NCBI GenBank assembly: GCA_016720595.1
Contig: JADKKI010000009.1
Span: 248,001-312,000 of the forward strand
Length of the DNA stretch: 64,000 bases
Direction of reading: 5' to 3'
From: Myxococcales bacterium
GTDB taxonomy: Bacteria > Myxococcota_A > Polyangia > Haliangiales > Haliangiaceae
This document shows positions 34,310 through 43,613 of this stretch, one piece after another (the stretch's first letter is position 1; the number at the start of each line of letters is the position of its first letter). Both the position numbers and the translations under genes were made by a program. The notes beneath the pieces were generated by a model that was not told the DNA's origin, ran no database searches, and saw nothing but the letters and a program-made list of their open reading frames with translations.

Positions 34310-34957
34310 ATGACGAAGATCGCGATTCTCGGTTCAGGTCAGGTTGGTGAGGCGCTCGCCAAGGGCTTCCTCCACTACGGTCACGCCGTGATGCGCGCCT
34401 CGCGCGATCCGGACAAGCTCGCAGCATGGAAGGCGGGCGTGCAGGGTGACGCCCAGATCGGCTCGTATGCCGAGGCGGCGAGCTGGGGCGAGGTGATCGT
34501 CCTCGCCGTGAAAGGCTCCGGCGCCGAGGCAACCCTCGAGCAGGCGGGGCTCGCGAACCTCGCCGGCAAGCTCGTTCTCGACGCCACCAACCCGATCGCC
34601 GAGGGCAAGCCCGACAACGGCGTGATCCGCTACTTCACGAACGCGAACGAATCGCTCATGGAGCGGCTGCAGGCGAAGGCGCCACAGGCGAGGTTCGTGA
34701 AGGCGTTCAACAGCGTCGGCAACATGTTCATGGTCAACCCGCCGTTCAAGCCGATGGCCACGATGTTCATCTGCGGCAACGACCCCGCCGCGAAGGCCGA
34801 GGCTACGAAGCTCCTGGAGCAGTTCGGCTGGGAGGCCGCCGACATGGGTGGCGTCGAGAGCGCGCGTCCGATCGAGGCGCTGTGCCAGCTGTGGTGTGCG
34901 CCGGGCCTGCTCCGCAACGAGTGGGCGCATGCCTTCAAGCTGTTGAAGCTCAGTTGA
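34310..34957 (+). CDS. NAD(P)-binding oxidoreductase, F420-dependent NADP reductase-like
   Basis: A 215-residue Rossmann protein. The nucleotide loop is IAILGSGQVGEAL (GxGxxG) at the very N-terminus, followed by SRDPDKLAAW, VIVLAVKG and LDATNPIAEG, as in the F420-NADP oxidoreductase family. RFVKAFNSVG and the C-terminal GVESARPIEALCQLW also match. Full family length. Whether it uses F420 or another acceptor cannot be seen. The ATG has only a weak ribosome-binding site. It is divergent from the phosphoesterase lipoprotein. Confidence 0.85.
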   Translation: MTKIAILGSGQVGEALAKGFLHYGHAVMRASRDPDKLAAWKAGVQGDAQIGSYAEAASWGEVIVLAVKGSGAEATLEQAGLANLAGKLVLDATNPIAEGKPDNGVIRYFTNANESLMERLQAKAPQARFVKAFNSVGNMFMVNPPFKPMATMFICGNDPAAKAEATKLLEQFGWEAADMGGVESARPIEALCQLWCAPGLLRNEWAHAFKLLKLS

Positions 34958-35037
34958 CCCGCTAAGAACCCGCAGAAGCAGCTGACAGGCCCGACCGTTT
35001 TCGACCGCAGGCACCGCGACTCGGTCTAAGCTTCGGC

Positions 35038-36021
35038 GTGCTTCGCCTCCCGGTGCTCGTGCTGACGATCGGCGTGGCGTGCTCGTCTCCGCCTTCGCCG
35101 CCCGATGCGCCAGCGGTGCCGTGGCGAGAAGGTCCCGCAATGCCGGGTCCGCGGCTCGAGCCGGGGGTGGCGGCGATCGGGCAGCGCCTCGTGGTGCTCG
35201 GCGGGTTCGATCAGAACGTGGTGCAGGGGCTCCGGATCACGAACGAGGTGATCCTGTTCGATCCCGTGATGGGGACCTGGTCGCCCCTTCACCCGGCGCC
35301 CGTCGCGTGGACCCACGTCAACCTCGCCGCCGCCTCGGCCACGCTGTACCTGCTCGGCGGAGAAGACACCGCGCAGTTCATCGCGAAGGGCGAGACCTAC
35401 GCGCTCGATACCGATCAGGTCAATGCTCAGTGGCGTCAGCTGCGCGCGATGCCGGCGGGCGAGGAGCGCGGTGCGGCGGGCGTGGTGGTGGCGCCTCCCC
35501 ACATCTACCTGCTCGGCGGTGCCTCCTCGACGGGCGCGCTCGCGACGTGCCTCGACTATGACTTCTCCACCGATACCTGGGCGATGCTGCCGGCGCTGCC
35601 CGCGCCGCGCTCGCACCCCGCGGCGATGCGCATGGCCGATGGCACGCTGATCGTCGCCGGTGGGCTCGCCGGTCTCGATGCGTTCAGCGCGGCGACCGAG
35701 GTCTGGGCGCTGCCCGTGGGAGCCAGCGCGTGGCAGCCGCGGTCCCCGATGCCGTCGAGGCACGGGGGCTGTGCCTCCGGGGTGCAGTACGGTCAGCTCG
35801 TGTGCGCCGGTGGTGACGTGGATGCCGCGGCGCTGATGACCGTCGATCGATATGATCCCGTGCGCGATACCTGGGCCACGCTGCCGAGCATGCCCGATGC
35901 GCGGGCAGGCACGCAGGCCGCGGTGATCGCGAACGAGCTGTACCTGCCAGGCGGCTCGCGCACGCTCGCCTTCAATCCCGAGTCGACGCTGTACGTGTTC
36001 TCGCTGCTGGACACGTTCTAA
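35038..36021 (+). CDS. Kelch-repeat lipoprotein
   Basis: A 327-residue protein with lipoprotein signal MLRLPVLVLTIGVAC and a short Pro/Ser linker. The rest is built of about six kelch repeats, visible as LVVLGG, LYLLGG, IYLLGG, LIVAGG, LVCAGG and LYLPGG, each followed by a Trp-containing strand (GTWSPL, QWRQL, DTWAML, AWQPR, DTWATL). It is a predicted beta-propeller at the periplasmic or outer surface, likely a binding module. The start is GTG. It is separated from the reductase by 80 bases. Confidence 0.88.
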   Translation: MLRLPVLVLTIGVACSSPPSPPDAPAVPWREGPAMPGPRLEPGVAAIGQRLVVLGGFDQNVVQGLRITNEVILFDPVMGTWSPLHPAPVAWTHVNLAAASATLYLLGGEDTAQFIAKGETYALDTDQVNAQWRQLRAMPAGEERGAAGVVVAPPHIYLLGGASSTGALATCLDYDFSTDTWAMLPALPAPRSHPAAMRMADGTLIVAGGLAGLDAFSAATEVWALPVGASAWQPRSPMPSRHGGCASGVQYGQLVCAGGDVDAAALMTVDRYDPVRDTWATLPSMPDARAGTQAAVIANELYLPGGSRTLAFNPESTLYVFSLLDTF

Positions 36022-36096
36022 CGCCGCGTGCTTGGGTGATCTCGTAGATCGAACGCGCACGTCGTGCGTTCGGGAAGGACCACGGGGAGATCTCAC

Positions 36097-37614
36097 ATGC
36101 GAGCTCGGATGATCGCGCTCGGCGTTGCCGCGGTGCTCGGCAGCACCGTCACCGCCCATGCGTTCTGCGGCTTCTATGTCGGCGGTGCCGGCGCCCAGAT
36201 GTTCAACAACGCGACGGAGGTGGTGCTCGTCCGGCACGGCACGACCACGGTCCTGTCGATGCAGAACAACTACCAGGGCCCGCCCGAGAAGTTCGCGCTC
36301 GTGGTGCCCGTGCCCGTCGTGGTGCGGGAGCCGCAGGTCAAGACGCTGCCGCGCGAGGTGTTCGCGAAGGTCGATGTTCTCGGTGCGCCCCGGCTCGTTG
36401 AATACTGGGAGGCCGACCCGTGTGCGGCGGATTACGACGACGGTGACGACTGGTCGAACGTCAAGAAGTCGGCGGACATGGGGGAGGACGAGGACGAGGC
36501 GGACTCCTCCGAGAAGGACTACAAGGTCAAGATCGAGGCGAAGTTCTCCGTCGGCGAGTACAACATCGTCGTGCTCTCCGCGCAGGAGTCCACCGGCCTC
36601 GAGCGCTGGCTGCACGCGAACAAGTACGAGATCCCCACGGGGGCCGCGCCGCTGCTCCGCCCGTACATCGAGCTGGGCATGAAGTTCTTCGTCGCGAAGG
36701 TCGATCCGAAGAAGGTCGTATTCACGAATGGCCAGGCGACACTCTCGCCGCTGCGCTTCTACTACGACAGCGCCGACTTCACGCTGCCGATCCGCCTCGG
36801 TCTCGCGAACTCGAGTGGCACCCAGGACCTGATCGTGAACATCCTCGCGCCGAACCAGCGCTACGAGGCCGCGAATCATCCGAACGTCACGATCCCGACC
36901 AACCTCCCCGTCCACGATGTGGTGCGCACGCGGTTCGGCGAGTTCTATGCGGCGCTGTTCGATCACACCCTCGAGGAGGTCCCGAACGCGGTGGTCACCG
37001 AATACGCATGGGACTCGGGGAGCTGCGATCCCTGCCCGGGCCCGGTTCTCGACGCCAACGATCTCGCCACCCTCGGCGCGGACATCATCGGTGCGACGTA
37101 CAAGGACGCGAGCCCGTACTACACGCTCACGCGCCTGCATGCGCGCTATGGCAAGGACCTGAAGGACGATCTCGTGTTCCGCGCGGTCGAGCCGATCGTC
37201 GGCGGGCGCGGCGTGCCCGATGCGAACGGCGCCCTCGACACCAACGTGTCGACGACGGGCTCGAACAACTTCCAGGGCCGCTACGTGATCATGCATCCGT
37301 GGTCCGGTGCGGTCGCGTGCGCGAGCCCGAACCGCGGCCGCTGGGGCGGACCACCGAACGGCCAGCAGATCGCCACGCCCGCCACGAACACGGCGTTCGC
37401 GCCACGCGGCAAGCTCGAGCTGGCGTCGATGGTCGCCGCCACGCCCCAGATCGGTACGCTCGCGAGCAAGGGCTCGATGCTCCCCATGCCGGTGCGGCAG
37501 CCGCGCGCGAACGGCTGTGGCTGCCAGGCGGCAGGGAGCGGTGCCGCCGCCGGCGCAGGAGCGCTCGGTGTGGGCCTCCTGCTGCTCCGCAAGCGCCGCC
37601 GCCGGTCCGCGTGA
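36097..37614 (+). CDS. DUF2330 protein with MYXO-CTERM-type sorting tail
   Basis: A 505-residue exported protein. Signal peptide MRARMIALGVAAVLGSTVTAHA is followed directly by CGFYVGGAGAQMFNNATEVV, the hallmark start of DUF2330 proteins, and ALVVPVPVVVREP. The C-terminus is a sorting tail: a Cys pair in NGCGCQAAGSG, a hydrophobic helix (AGAGALGVGLLLL) and a basic end (RKRRRRSA), fitting MYXO-CTERM. Such tails anchor proteins at the surface of Myxococcota. ATG 36097 follows GGGGAGA at good spacing. The function of DUF2330 is unknown. Confidence 0.9.
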   Translation: MRARMIALGVAAVLGSTVTAHAFCGFYVGGAGAQMFNNATEVVLVRHGTTTVLSMQNNYQGPPEKFALVVPVPVVVREPQVKTLPREVFAKVDVLGAPRLVEYWEADPCAADYDDGDDWSNVKKSADMGEDEDEADSSEKDYKVKIEAKFSVGEYNIVVLSAQESTGLERWLHANKYEIPTGAAPLLRPYIELGMKFFVAKVDPKKVVFTNGQATLSPLRFYYDSADFTLPIRLGLANSSGTQDLIVNILAPNQRYEAANHPNVTIPTNLPVHDVVRTRFGEFYAALFDHTLEEVPNAVVTEYAWDSGSCDPCPGPVLDANDLATLGADIIGATYKDASPYYTLTRLHARYGKDLKDDLVFRAVEPIVGGRGVPDANGALDTNVSTTGSNNFQGRYVIMHPWSGAVACASPNRGRWGGPPNGQQIATPATNTAFAPRGKLELASMVAATPQIGTLASKGSMLPMPVRQPRANGCGCQAAGSGAAAGAGALGVGLLLLRKRRRRSA

Positions 37615-37665
37615 CCTGATCTCCCTCGGTTTAACCTCCGGCGGGGCGCCTGGGTCACGACCACC

Positions 37666-37923
37666 ATGCGCAACCCCTGGAAGCTCACCTCGTTCGCCCT
37701 CGCCGCCATGCTCGCCACCTCGATCGGGCACGGCGCGCTCAACACAGCCGCCGCCGACGCGCAGCCCAAGATGCACGCCGCGCTCGACAGCCTCAAGTCC
37801 GCGGTGTCCTCTCTCGAGGGCGCCACCGCCGACAAGGGTGGTCACCGCGTGAAGGCGATCAGCCTCGCGAAGCAGGCGATCAGCGAGGTCGAGCAGGGCA
37901 TCAAGTTCGACAACAAGAACTGA
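37666..37923 (+). CDS. Small exported protein
   Basis: An 85-residue protein with a probable signal peptide (about 1-32, TSFALAAMLATSIGHGALNTAAA) and a short helical mature part (MHAALDSLKSAVSSLEGATADKGGHRVKAISLAKQA, split over two helices). It may form a small helical hairpin. No family was recognised. It lies 51 bases after the DUF2330 gene and is convergent with the SPFH gene, with only four bases between stop codons. Confidence 0.65.
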   Translation: MRNPWKLTSFALAAMLATSIGHGALNTAAADAQPKMHAALDSLKSAVSSLEGATADKGGHRVKAISLAKQAISEVEQGIKFDNKN

Positions 37924-37927
37924 CGAC

Positions 37928-39334
37928 CTAGGGCTTGGCCGGCAGCACGAGCCCGAAGCTCTGCGCGAGCGCGAGCAGCTGCGTGAACGCGGCGGGCACG
38001 GCGCCGAGCGGACCGGCCGCCGGATCTCCACCGAGCTGCGTGTAGTGCAGCGTCCCCACGTTCTGCTGCAGCGCCGCGGCGATCTGCGGCAGGCCGATGG
38101 TGACGAGCTCGCGGAGTGCGCGGCCGGAGGCGAGCAGCTGCTCGATCTCGCCGAGGCGGCGTTGGTGCGCGGCCTCGAGCTGGTTGTCCACATCGCGCTG
38201 CTCACCGTCGCGCCGCTTCAGCTCGAGCTCGACCTCGGCGAGCGCGCGCCGCAGCTCGAGCTCCCCGGACTGGCGCTGCCACGCGAGCGCACGATGGTGC
38301 TCGACGTCGAGCTGCGAGGTGCGCTGCGTCGCCTCTGCGCGCGCGACCTCGGCCTCGAGAGCCGCGACCTCGGCCGCGGCCTTCGCGCGCCGCTGCTCCT
38401 CGGCGATCTGGATGTGGTGCAGCATGCGATCGCGCTCGAGCTCCGCGGTGCGCCGGGCCGCGGACGCGCGCATCTCCGCCTGTCGCATGGCCTCGCGCGT
38501 CTCGACATCGGTCGCCTCCGCTTCGGTCTTCGCCTTCTGTGCACGCGTGGCGCGTACGGTCTCGAGCTGCGCTTCCTGGCTCAGGCGCTCCGTCTCGGCG
38601 CGGCGCTCGGCGACCTGGCGCGCACGGTCGAGCTCGGCGAGCTCGGCGCGGGTGGCGATCTCGGCGCGAAACGGCGCCTGGAGGTGCGCGAACACCTCAC
38701 TGCTCTGGATCCGGACCTGCTGGATCTCGATCGTATCGATCACCACGCCCCAGCCACGGGTGGTGGAGTCCTCCGGTGAGCCCTCGCCGCTGACCACCGG
38801 CGCGATCTCCTCCATCAGAAACGTCGCGATCGTCTCCTTGCGACGCGTGAGGCACTCGTCGAGAGAGAGGCTCGCTACCAGCCTTCGCGCGGCGCCCACG
38901 AACATCTCGCGCAGCGTCGCAGCCAGCTTCTCGCTCGCGGCCTCGCCGTAGGTGAAGTTGAGCACGCGGAACGCGAGCTCCGGCTCGGCGATCCGGTACA
39001 CGGCGATCCCCGAGATCTCCACGCCGATCCGCTCGCGCGTGATCTGGTCGACGGTGAACTCGATGCGTTGCAGCGTGGTCGGGACGATCGCGACCGACTC
39101 CGAAGGCCACTTGAAGATCCGCACGCCCTGACCCGAGCGCTTCCGGACGATCTCGCCCTTGCGCGTGCACACCAGGTACTCGCTCGGCTTCGCGCCGATA
39201 TACCCCCAGCGTTTGAGCTTCTCGGGATCCTCGACGGGCTTGCCGCTGCGCCAGCCGTGCTGGTAGCGCTCCACGGGCAGCGATTCCGAGGGCCGGGTGT
39301 CATCGCGGACGACGTGCATCTTCGGTTGCGCCAT
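37928..39334 (-). CDS. SPFH/band-7 domain protein without transmembrane segment
   Basis: A 468-residue protein. The SPFH domain (about 50-215) reads EYLVCTRKGEIVRKRSGQGV, then VDQITRERIGVEISGIAVYR. A very long coiled coil rich in Ala, Glu and Arg follows (about 225-400), as in flotillins, then a ~65-residue hydrophobic-neutral tail (VGTLHYTQLGGDPAAGP). No N-terminal membrane helix or acylation site is seen, so membrane binding would be peripheral. SPFH proteins form large cage-like oligomers that organise membrane areas. ATG 39334 was chosen because the longer frame adds only a Cys/Ser-rich stretch. It is divergent from the zinc-ribbon gene. Confidence 0.85.
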   Translation of the reverse strand: MAQPKMHVVRDDTRPSESLPVERYQHGWRSGKPVEDPEKLKRWGYIGAKPSEYLVCTRKGEIVRKRSGQGVRIFKWPSESVAIVPTTLQRIEFTVDQITRERIGVEISGIAVYRIAEPELAFRVLNFTYGEAASEKLAATLREMFVGAARRLVASLSLDECLTRRKETIATFLMEEIAPVVSGEGSPEDSTTRGWGVVIDTIEIQQVRIQSSEVFAHLQAPFRAEIATRAELAELDRARQVAERRAETERLSQEAQLETVRATRAQKAKTEAEATDVETREAMRQAEMRASAARRTAELERDRMLHHIQIAEEQRRAKAAAEVAALEAEVARAEATQRTSQLDVEHHRALAWQRQSGELELRRALAEVELELKRRDGEQRDVDNQLEAAHQRRLGEIEQLLASGRALRELVTIGLPQIAAALQQNVGTLHYTQLGGDPAAGPLGAVPAAFTQLLALAQSFGLVLPAKP

Positions 39335-39461
39335 GACCGCGGGATGTTGCAGCGCACGTGCCGCGGCAACTCCGCGGTGGTGCGCCGGTGCGTCGGAGGT
39401 GTGCTGCACCACGGTGGAGCAGGTGCTTCGCATCGGAACAACCCCTGCTACGCTGCAGCTC

Positions 39462-39776
39462 ATGGCGTGTACGCGCTGTCACGTGGAGGCACCGGCCAGT
39501 AAGCAAGGCTGGTGCGTCGAGTGCGAGCGCGCGTACGACAGCTGGATCCGAGGCTATGCGGGCGACATCGTGGTGCCGGTGCTTGCAGGGATGGGGATCC
39601 TCACCACGATCGCGATGCTGCTCCCGTTCCTGGGCGTCGGCCCGCTGATCGGGACGGTCGGTGTGTTCGCCGGGTTCGGCACCCTCGCGGGCATGTTCCG
39701 GCTGCGTCGTCGCAAGCGGCGGCAGCAGTTCCTCGCCGGGGCGCTGCCGCGCGCGTACCTGCCGAGCAAGACGTAG
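39462..39776 (+). CDS. Small zinc-ribbon membrane protein
   Basis: A 104-residue protein. The N-terminus has two Cys pairs, CTRC and CVEC (residues about 3-21), a probable zinc ribbon; two transmembrane helices follow (about 37-57 and 61-78), then a basic tail (RLRRRKRRQQ). No family was recognised. It is divergent from the SPFH gene, which may be its partner, and convergent with the kinase gene. Confidence 0.65.
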   Translation: MACTRCHVEAPASKQGWCVECERAYDSWIRGYAGDIVVPVLAGMGILTTIAMLLPFLGVGPLIGTVGVFAGFGTLAGMFRLRRRKRRQQFLAGALPRAYLPSKT

Positions 39777-39788
39777 GAGCGCCCCGCG

Positions 39789-42053
39789 CTAGGGCTTGCT
39801 CGTCGGCGTCATCACCGTCTGCGAGATCGCGACCTCTGAGGTCGCGTGCTCCGGGCGCTGATCCGTGCGGACCGGCATGATCACCTGGACCTCGCTCGGC
39901 GAGACCTGCGGTGCAGGCTTCGCCGGCTTGTAGGCCGCCCACCACGCGAGCGCCTTCGCTTCGGTCCAGGCGTGCTCGGGCGGGATCACGATCGCGCGGA
40001 GCATCGCGGCGAGCTGGCGTGCATCGGCCGGCCGCTTGTCGGCCTCCTTCGCGAGGCACGCCTCGATCACCGTCTGGAGGGCGTGCGGGCACCAGCCGCG
40101 CATCTTCGCGTCGAGCGCCGGGATCTGCTCGTAGATGTGCTTGTGGAGGATCTTCGCGTCCGCACCTTCGCGGGGAAACACCTCCTTGCCCGTGAGCAGC
40201 CACCACGCCACGCAGCCGAGGGCGTAGAGATCCGCGCGCCCATCGAGCGGCATCCCGAGGATCTGCTCGGGCGCCATGAACCCCGGCGTCCCGAGCATCG
40301 CGCCGAGCTGCGTGAGCTTCGGCGTCTCCGGAATGTCCTTGGGAGGCACGTACTGCCGTGTCGCCGCCTGCGGCGTGTCGTTCGCCGTCTGGACGATGCC
40401 GAAATCGAGGAGCTTGAGGATGTCGAGCTCGTCGGCGGCGCGGCACAGGAACAGGTTCGGTGGCTTGATATCGCGGTGGAGCAGGCCGCCCTCGTGGGCC
40501 TCTGCGAGCGAGGAGCACGCCTGGATCATCATCGCGATCACCCGGGCGGCGGGCTGCGCGCCCTCGCGCACTACGAGCGATTCGAGATCGAGCCCGTCGA
40601 GCAACTCCATCACGTAGTAGAAGACGCCCTCGTCGGTGACGCCGTAGTCGTAGAGGTCGATCGTGTGGCGCGAGCGCATCGAGGCGAGCACCTGTGCTTC
40701 GCGCCGGAACCGCTCGCGGATCTCCGGTGCCCCCACAGGATCCGCGAGCGCCTCCGAGCGGATCAGCTTGATCGCCGCGGAGCGTGCGAGCAGCCGGTGC
40801 TCCGCGCGCCAGACCTCGCCCATCCCACCCGCGCCGAGCCGCGCCACCAGGCGATACGCTCCGAGCTCGCGTGCCCGCGCTTCGGCCGATCGCGCCTGTG
40901 CGCGTGACGCGGCGACCTGGCGGCGCATCCGCACCAGGTTCCACGCCAGGATCAGCGCGATGCCCACGGCGAACGCCATCGCCCCACCGCTCGCGATCAT
41001 GCTCGAGCGCTCGAGCGCGTGGGTCGGGCCGAGGAGCGTGCGGGCGGGGACGATCGTCGCGACGTACCAATCGAGCGGGACGGTGACCCCGGCGCGCGTG
41101 CCTCCGATCGGAGCGATCGAAGCCAGGTACGCGCCGTCGCTGGTCTCGAGATCGACGATCGCGAGCGCCGCACCGAGTGCCGGCTTCGCGAGCTCCCGGA
41201 ACAGCGCATCGAGGGAGGGATCCCTCAGGTCCGCATAGCGGAGCAGCTTGTCGTTCGCGGGGAGCGCGAGCTTGTCGGCGGCGGGATAGGCCAGGATGAC
41301 CCCGTCGCGCGTCGTCACCAGGGTCCGCGCTTCGTCGAGCGCGGGTCGCGCGACGAACGTCGACAGGGCGCCCACATCGAAGTCCACCGTCAGCACCGCG
41401 ACCAGCTGGTTGGTGGCGTCGTAGACCGGCTCCGTGCAGGTGATGCCGGTCTCGTGGCTGCGGAAGAACGTGTACGGCTCGGTCCACGCGCGTGCGCGCG
41501 TGCGCTCGGCGAGCTGATAGAACCCGCGGCGCCTCGGATCGTAGTCGGTGACCTCCTCGCGGAGCTTCTCGAGCGCGCCGCCCTTCACGGTGAACCGCAC
41601 GACCTCGGTGCCACGCGTTCCGATCCGGCTCTCCTGGACCTCGACCCGGCGGCCTTCGCCGAGGTACGCGCCGCGGAAGGTGCCGTCGGAGAAGCTGATG
41701 CTCGCGTACGACACGCCCGGGCGTCCGACGATCAGGTCGTGCACGCGCACCAGCACGTCCTCGAGTGGGCGCGCCGGATCTGCGAGCACGCGCAAGCGCT
41801 CGAGGATCGGGCTCGCCTGGTCGAGGGCGAAGGCGACGTCGCCCTGGATCGAGCTGGCCTGCTCGGTGAGCTGCTTCTCGGCCATCGTCCGCGACGACGA
41901 TCGCGTGGCCTCGCGGCCGAGGAGCATGACCCCGACGCCGACGACGACGACCAGCAGCGGGATCGTGATCAGCACCCCGACGGGTGAGGCGAGGGCACGC
42001 CCGAGCTTGACGGCGGGACGCCCGGGGAGCGAGCCCGCGCGCGTCTCAGTCAC
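39789..42053 (-). CDS. Sensor Ser/Thr protein kinase with extracellular Cache-like domain
   Basis: A 754-residue protein. The first transmembrane helix (about 25-47) is followed by a ~300-residue periplasmic sensor that resembles dCache domains (YDPRRRGFYQLAERT, VLTVDFDVGALS), a second helix (about 350-370), a short coiled linker and the kinase (about 395-690). Kinase motifs are GAGGMGEVWRA, AAIKLI, HRDIKPPNLF, LLDFGI and APEQ. A variable tail follows. The start is GTG 42053, overlapping the phosphatase gene by eight bases, so kinase and phosphatase are made together. Confidence 0.93.
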   Translation of the reverse strand: MTETRAGSLPGRPAVKLGRALASPVGVLITIPLLVVVVGVGVMLLGREATRSSSRTMAEKQLTEQASSIQGDVAFALDQASPILERLRVLADPARPLEDVLVRVHDLIVGRPGVSYASISFSDGTFRGAYLGEGRRVEVQESRIGTRGTEVVRFTVKGGALEKLREEVTDYDPRRRGFYQLAERTRARAWTEPYTFFRSHETGITCTEPVYDATNQLVAVLTVDFDVGALSTFVARPALDEARTLVTTRDGVILAYPAADKLALPANDKLLRYADLRDPSLDALFRELAKPALGAALAIVDLETSDGAYLASIAPIGGTRAGVTVPLDWYVATIVPARTLLGPTHALERSSMIASGGAMAFAVGIALILAWNLVRMRRQVAASRAQARSAEARARELGAYRLVARLGAGGMGEVWRAEHRLLARSAAIKLIRSEALADPVGAPEIRERFRREAQVLASMRSRHTIDLYDYGVTDEGVFYYVMELLDGLDLESLVVREGAQPAARVIAMMIQACSSLAEAHEGGLLHRDIKPPNLFLCRAADELDILKLLDFGIVQTANDTPQAATRQYVPPKDIPETPKLTQLGAMLGTPGFMAPEQILGMPLDGRADLYALGCVAWWLLTGKEVFPREGADAKILHKHIYEQIPALDAKMRGWCPHALQTVIEACLAKEADKRPADARQLAAMLRAIVIPPEHAWTEAKALAWWAAYKPAKPAPQVSPSEVQVIMPVRTDQRPEHATSEVAISQTVMTPTSKP

Positions 42054-42801
42054 GGGTTTCGTAGACCAGGCGCCCTGGCAGCTCGAAGCCGGTCAGGAAG
42101 CCGCCTTTCCCGCACGCGGTGTCGAGCCCGACGCAGGCGGGCCCGGCCCACATGTCCGTCGGATCGTCGGGCGTGTGCGTGGAGAGCTCGTTCGGGAGCG
42201 TGCGGGTCGTCGTGTGACCGAACACCACGAGCTTGCCGCGATAGTTCTCGAAGAAATCGCGATCCCGGAGCCAGAGCAGCGCGCGGGGCGGCACGACCTC
42301 CGAGGGATGCGGGAAGAAGTCATCGTGCATCCGCTTGATGCCGGCGTGCACGTAGATCGCGTGCTCGTCCTCGTACCAGTGGGGCAGGGTCTTGAACCAC
42401 TCGATGACATCCGCCGGAAGGAACGATCCCTCGAGCATCGCCTCGAGCTCCGCGGCCTCCGGCATCTCGTCCTCGCCCGGCACCGAGAGACCCGCGAACG
42501 ATCGGTAGCACTCGTAGCAACCGTTGCCGCGCGGCAGCAGGAACTCGGGCCAGCCGTTCGCCACGACCTGCAGCCAGGCATCCTCGTGGTTGCCGCGGAG
42601 AGCGATGACCTTGGCGGGCCCATCGGTCATCAGCTGCCGGACCCGGGCCACCACGCCGGCGGAGTCGGGACCCCGGTCGATGTAGTCGCCAAGGAACACG
42701 ATCGTGTCCTCGGCATCGAGCTCCGGGAGACGGGTGAACAGCTTGTCCAAGGCCGCGAGATCGCCATGGATGTCGCCGATCGCGAAGGTCCGACCTGCCA
42801 C
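42046..42801 (-). CDS. PPP-family Ser/Thr protein phosphatase / metallophosphoesterase
   Basis: A 251-residue enzyme with all signature motifs: FAIGDIHGD, GDYIDRGPDS, RGNHEDAW, YVHAGI and VFGHT, which supply the two-metal site. Bacterial members (PrpA/PrpB, bis-nucleotide phosphatases) remove phosphate from Ser/Thr or cleave diadenosine tetraphosphate. GTG 42801 places the first motif close to the N-terminus, as usual; GTG 42861 would add 20 residues. The gene is upstream of the sensor kinase and overlaps it, making a kinase-phosphatase pair likely; the paired function is inference. Confidence 0.88.
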   Translation of the reverse strand: MAGRTFAIGDIHGDLAALDKLFTRLPELDAEDTIVFLGDYIDRGPDSAGVVARVRQLMTDGPAKVIALRGNHEDAWLQVVANGWPEFLLPRGNGCYECYRSFAGLSVPGEDEMPEAAELEAMLEGSFLPADVIEWFKTLPHWYEDEHAIYVHAGIKRMHDDFFPHPSEVVPPRALLWLRDRDFFENYRGKLVVFGHTTTRTLPNELSTHTPDDPTDMWAGPACVGLDTACGKGGFLTGFELPGRLVYETRD

Positions 42802-42922
42802 GTGGCCATCGTAGTGTAGGAATCGCCCACGATCACGGTGTCGGGTGTCGGTTCTCGCCACGAACCGGGACGAACCGGATCGTGCAGTTTCCTCTCGTTA
42901 CGCTGGCACGGACCGTGGAATC

Positions 42923-43612
42923 ATGTTGGCCATGTCCCCCCGGCTGGTCCTCGCGCTCGCTCTCACCCCCGTGTTCGCCGCTGCCTCCGCCCACGCGCAA
43001 GCGCCCGGCGATGGTGGCGGTGACTACTACGGACCGTCCGCGACACCGCCCCAGCAGAACCTGGTCGCCCCGGTCGTCGCCGCCCCCATGTTCGTGCCGC
43101 GCTGGTCGATCGCCGCGTCCGTGGGATCGATCAGCCTGGCCAACGATGCCACCCCGGATGCGCCGACGACCGACTTCTCGATCGGCCAGCTCGCCGTGCG
43201 CTATCGCGGCTGGAATCACCTCGAGCTCGAGCTCTCGCTCGCAGGCGGCAACCAGCAGCTCCCCGACAACCAGGGTGAGGGCGAGCTCAAGATCGCACAC
43301 GTCACGTTCGCCGCGCGCTACCGGTTCAACGCCCTGCAGCACTTCAACTGGTGGCTGATGGCCGGCATCGGTGGCACCACCGTGGCGCCCAAGAACGCGA
43401 GCGACGAGCAGGTGAAGATGGCGCAGCGTGGCCACGGGCTCCTCGGCATCGGCGCCGAGTACCGCTGGACGAAGTTCGCGCTCCAGGCCGAGGCCAAGGG
43501 CATCGCGATCGGCGCGACCGACGACGAGCAGGCCCTCGCCGATCAGACCGGGATGGACGCACCGAGCATCTCTGCCGGCTCGTTCACGCTGGGCGCCGCG
43601 TACTACTTCTGA
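42923..43612 (+). CDS. Exported barrel-like outer-membrane protein
   Basis: A 229-residue protein with signal peptide MLAMSPRLVLALALTPVFAAASAHA. A Pro/Gly-rich spacer (to about 50) is followed by amphipathic alternating strands (LAVRYRGWNHLELELSLAGG, VTFAARYRFNALQHF, LLGIGAEYRWTKFALQAEAK) and a final aromatic AAYYF, the C-terminal Phe typical of OMP assembly signals. It is predicted to be a small beta-barrel. It is divergent from the phosphatase and convergent with the peptidase-like lipoprotein. Confidence 0.75.
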   Translation: MLAMSPRLVLALALTPVFAAASAHAQAPGDGGGDYYGPSATPPQQNLVAPVVAAPMFVPRWSIAASVGSISLANDATPDAPTTDFSIGQLAVRYRGWNHLELELSLAGGNQQLPDNQGEGELKIAHVTFAARYRFNALQHFNWWLMAGIGGTTVAPKNASDEQVKMAQRGHGLLGIGAEYRWTKFALQAEAKGIAIGATDDEQALADQTGMDAPSISAGSFTLGAAYYF

Positions 43613-43613
43613 G

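Noticed and set aside
35026..38205. A 1059-codon minus-strand frame opposite the kelch and DUF2330 genes
   Set aside because: No domain, and the plus strand has signal peptides, kelch repeats and a sorting tail.
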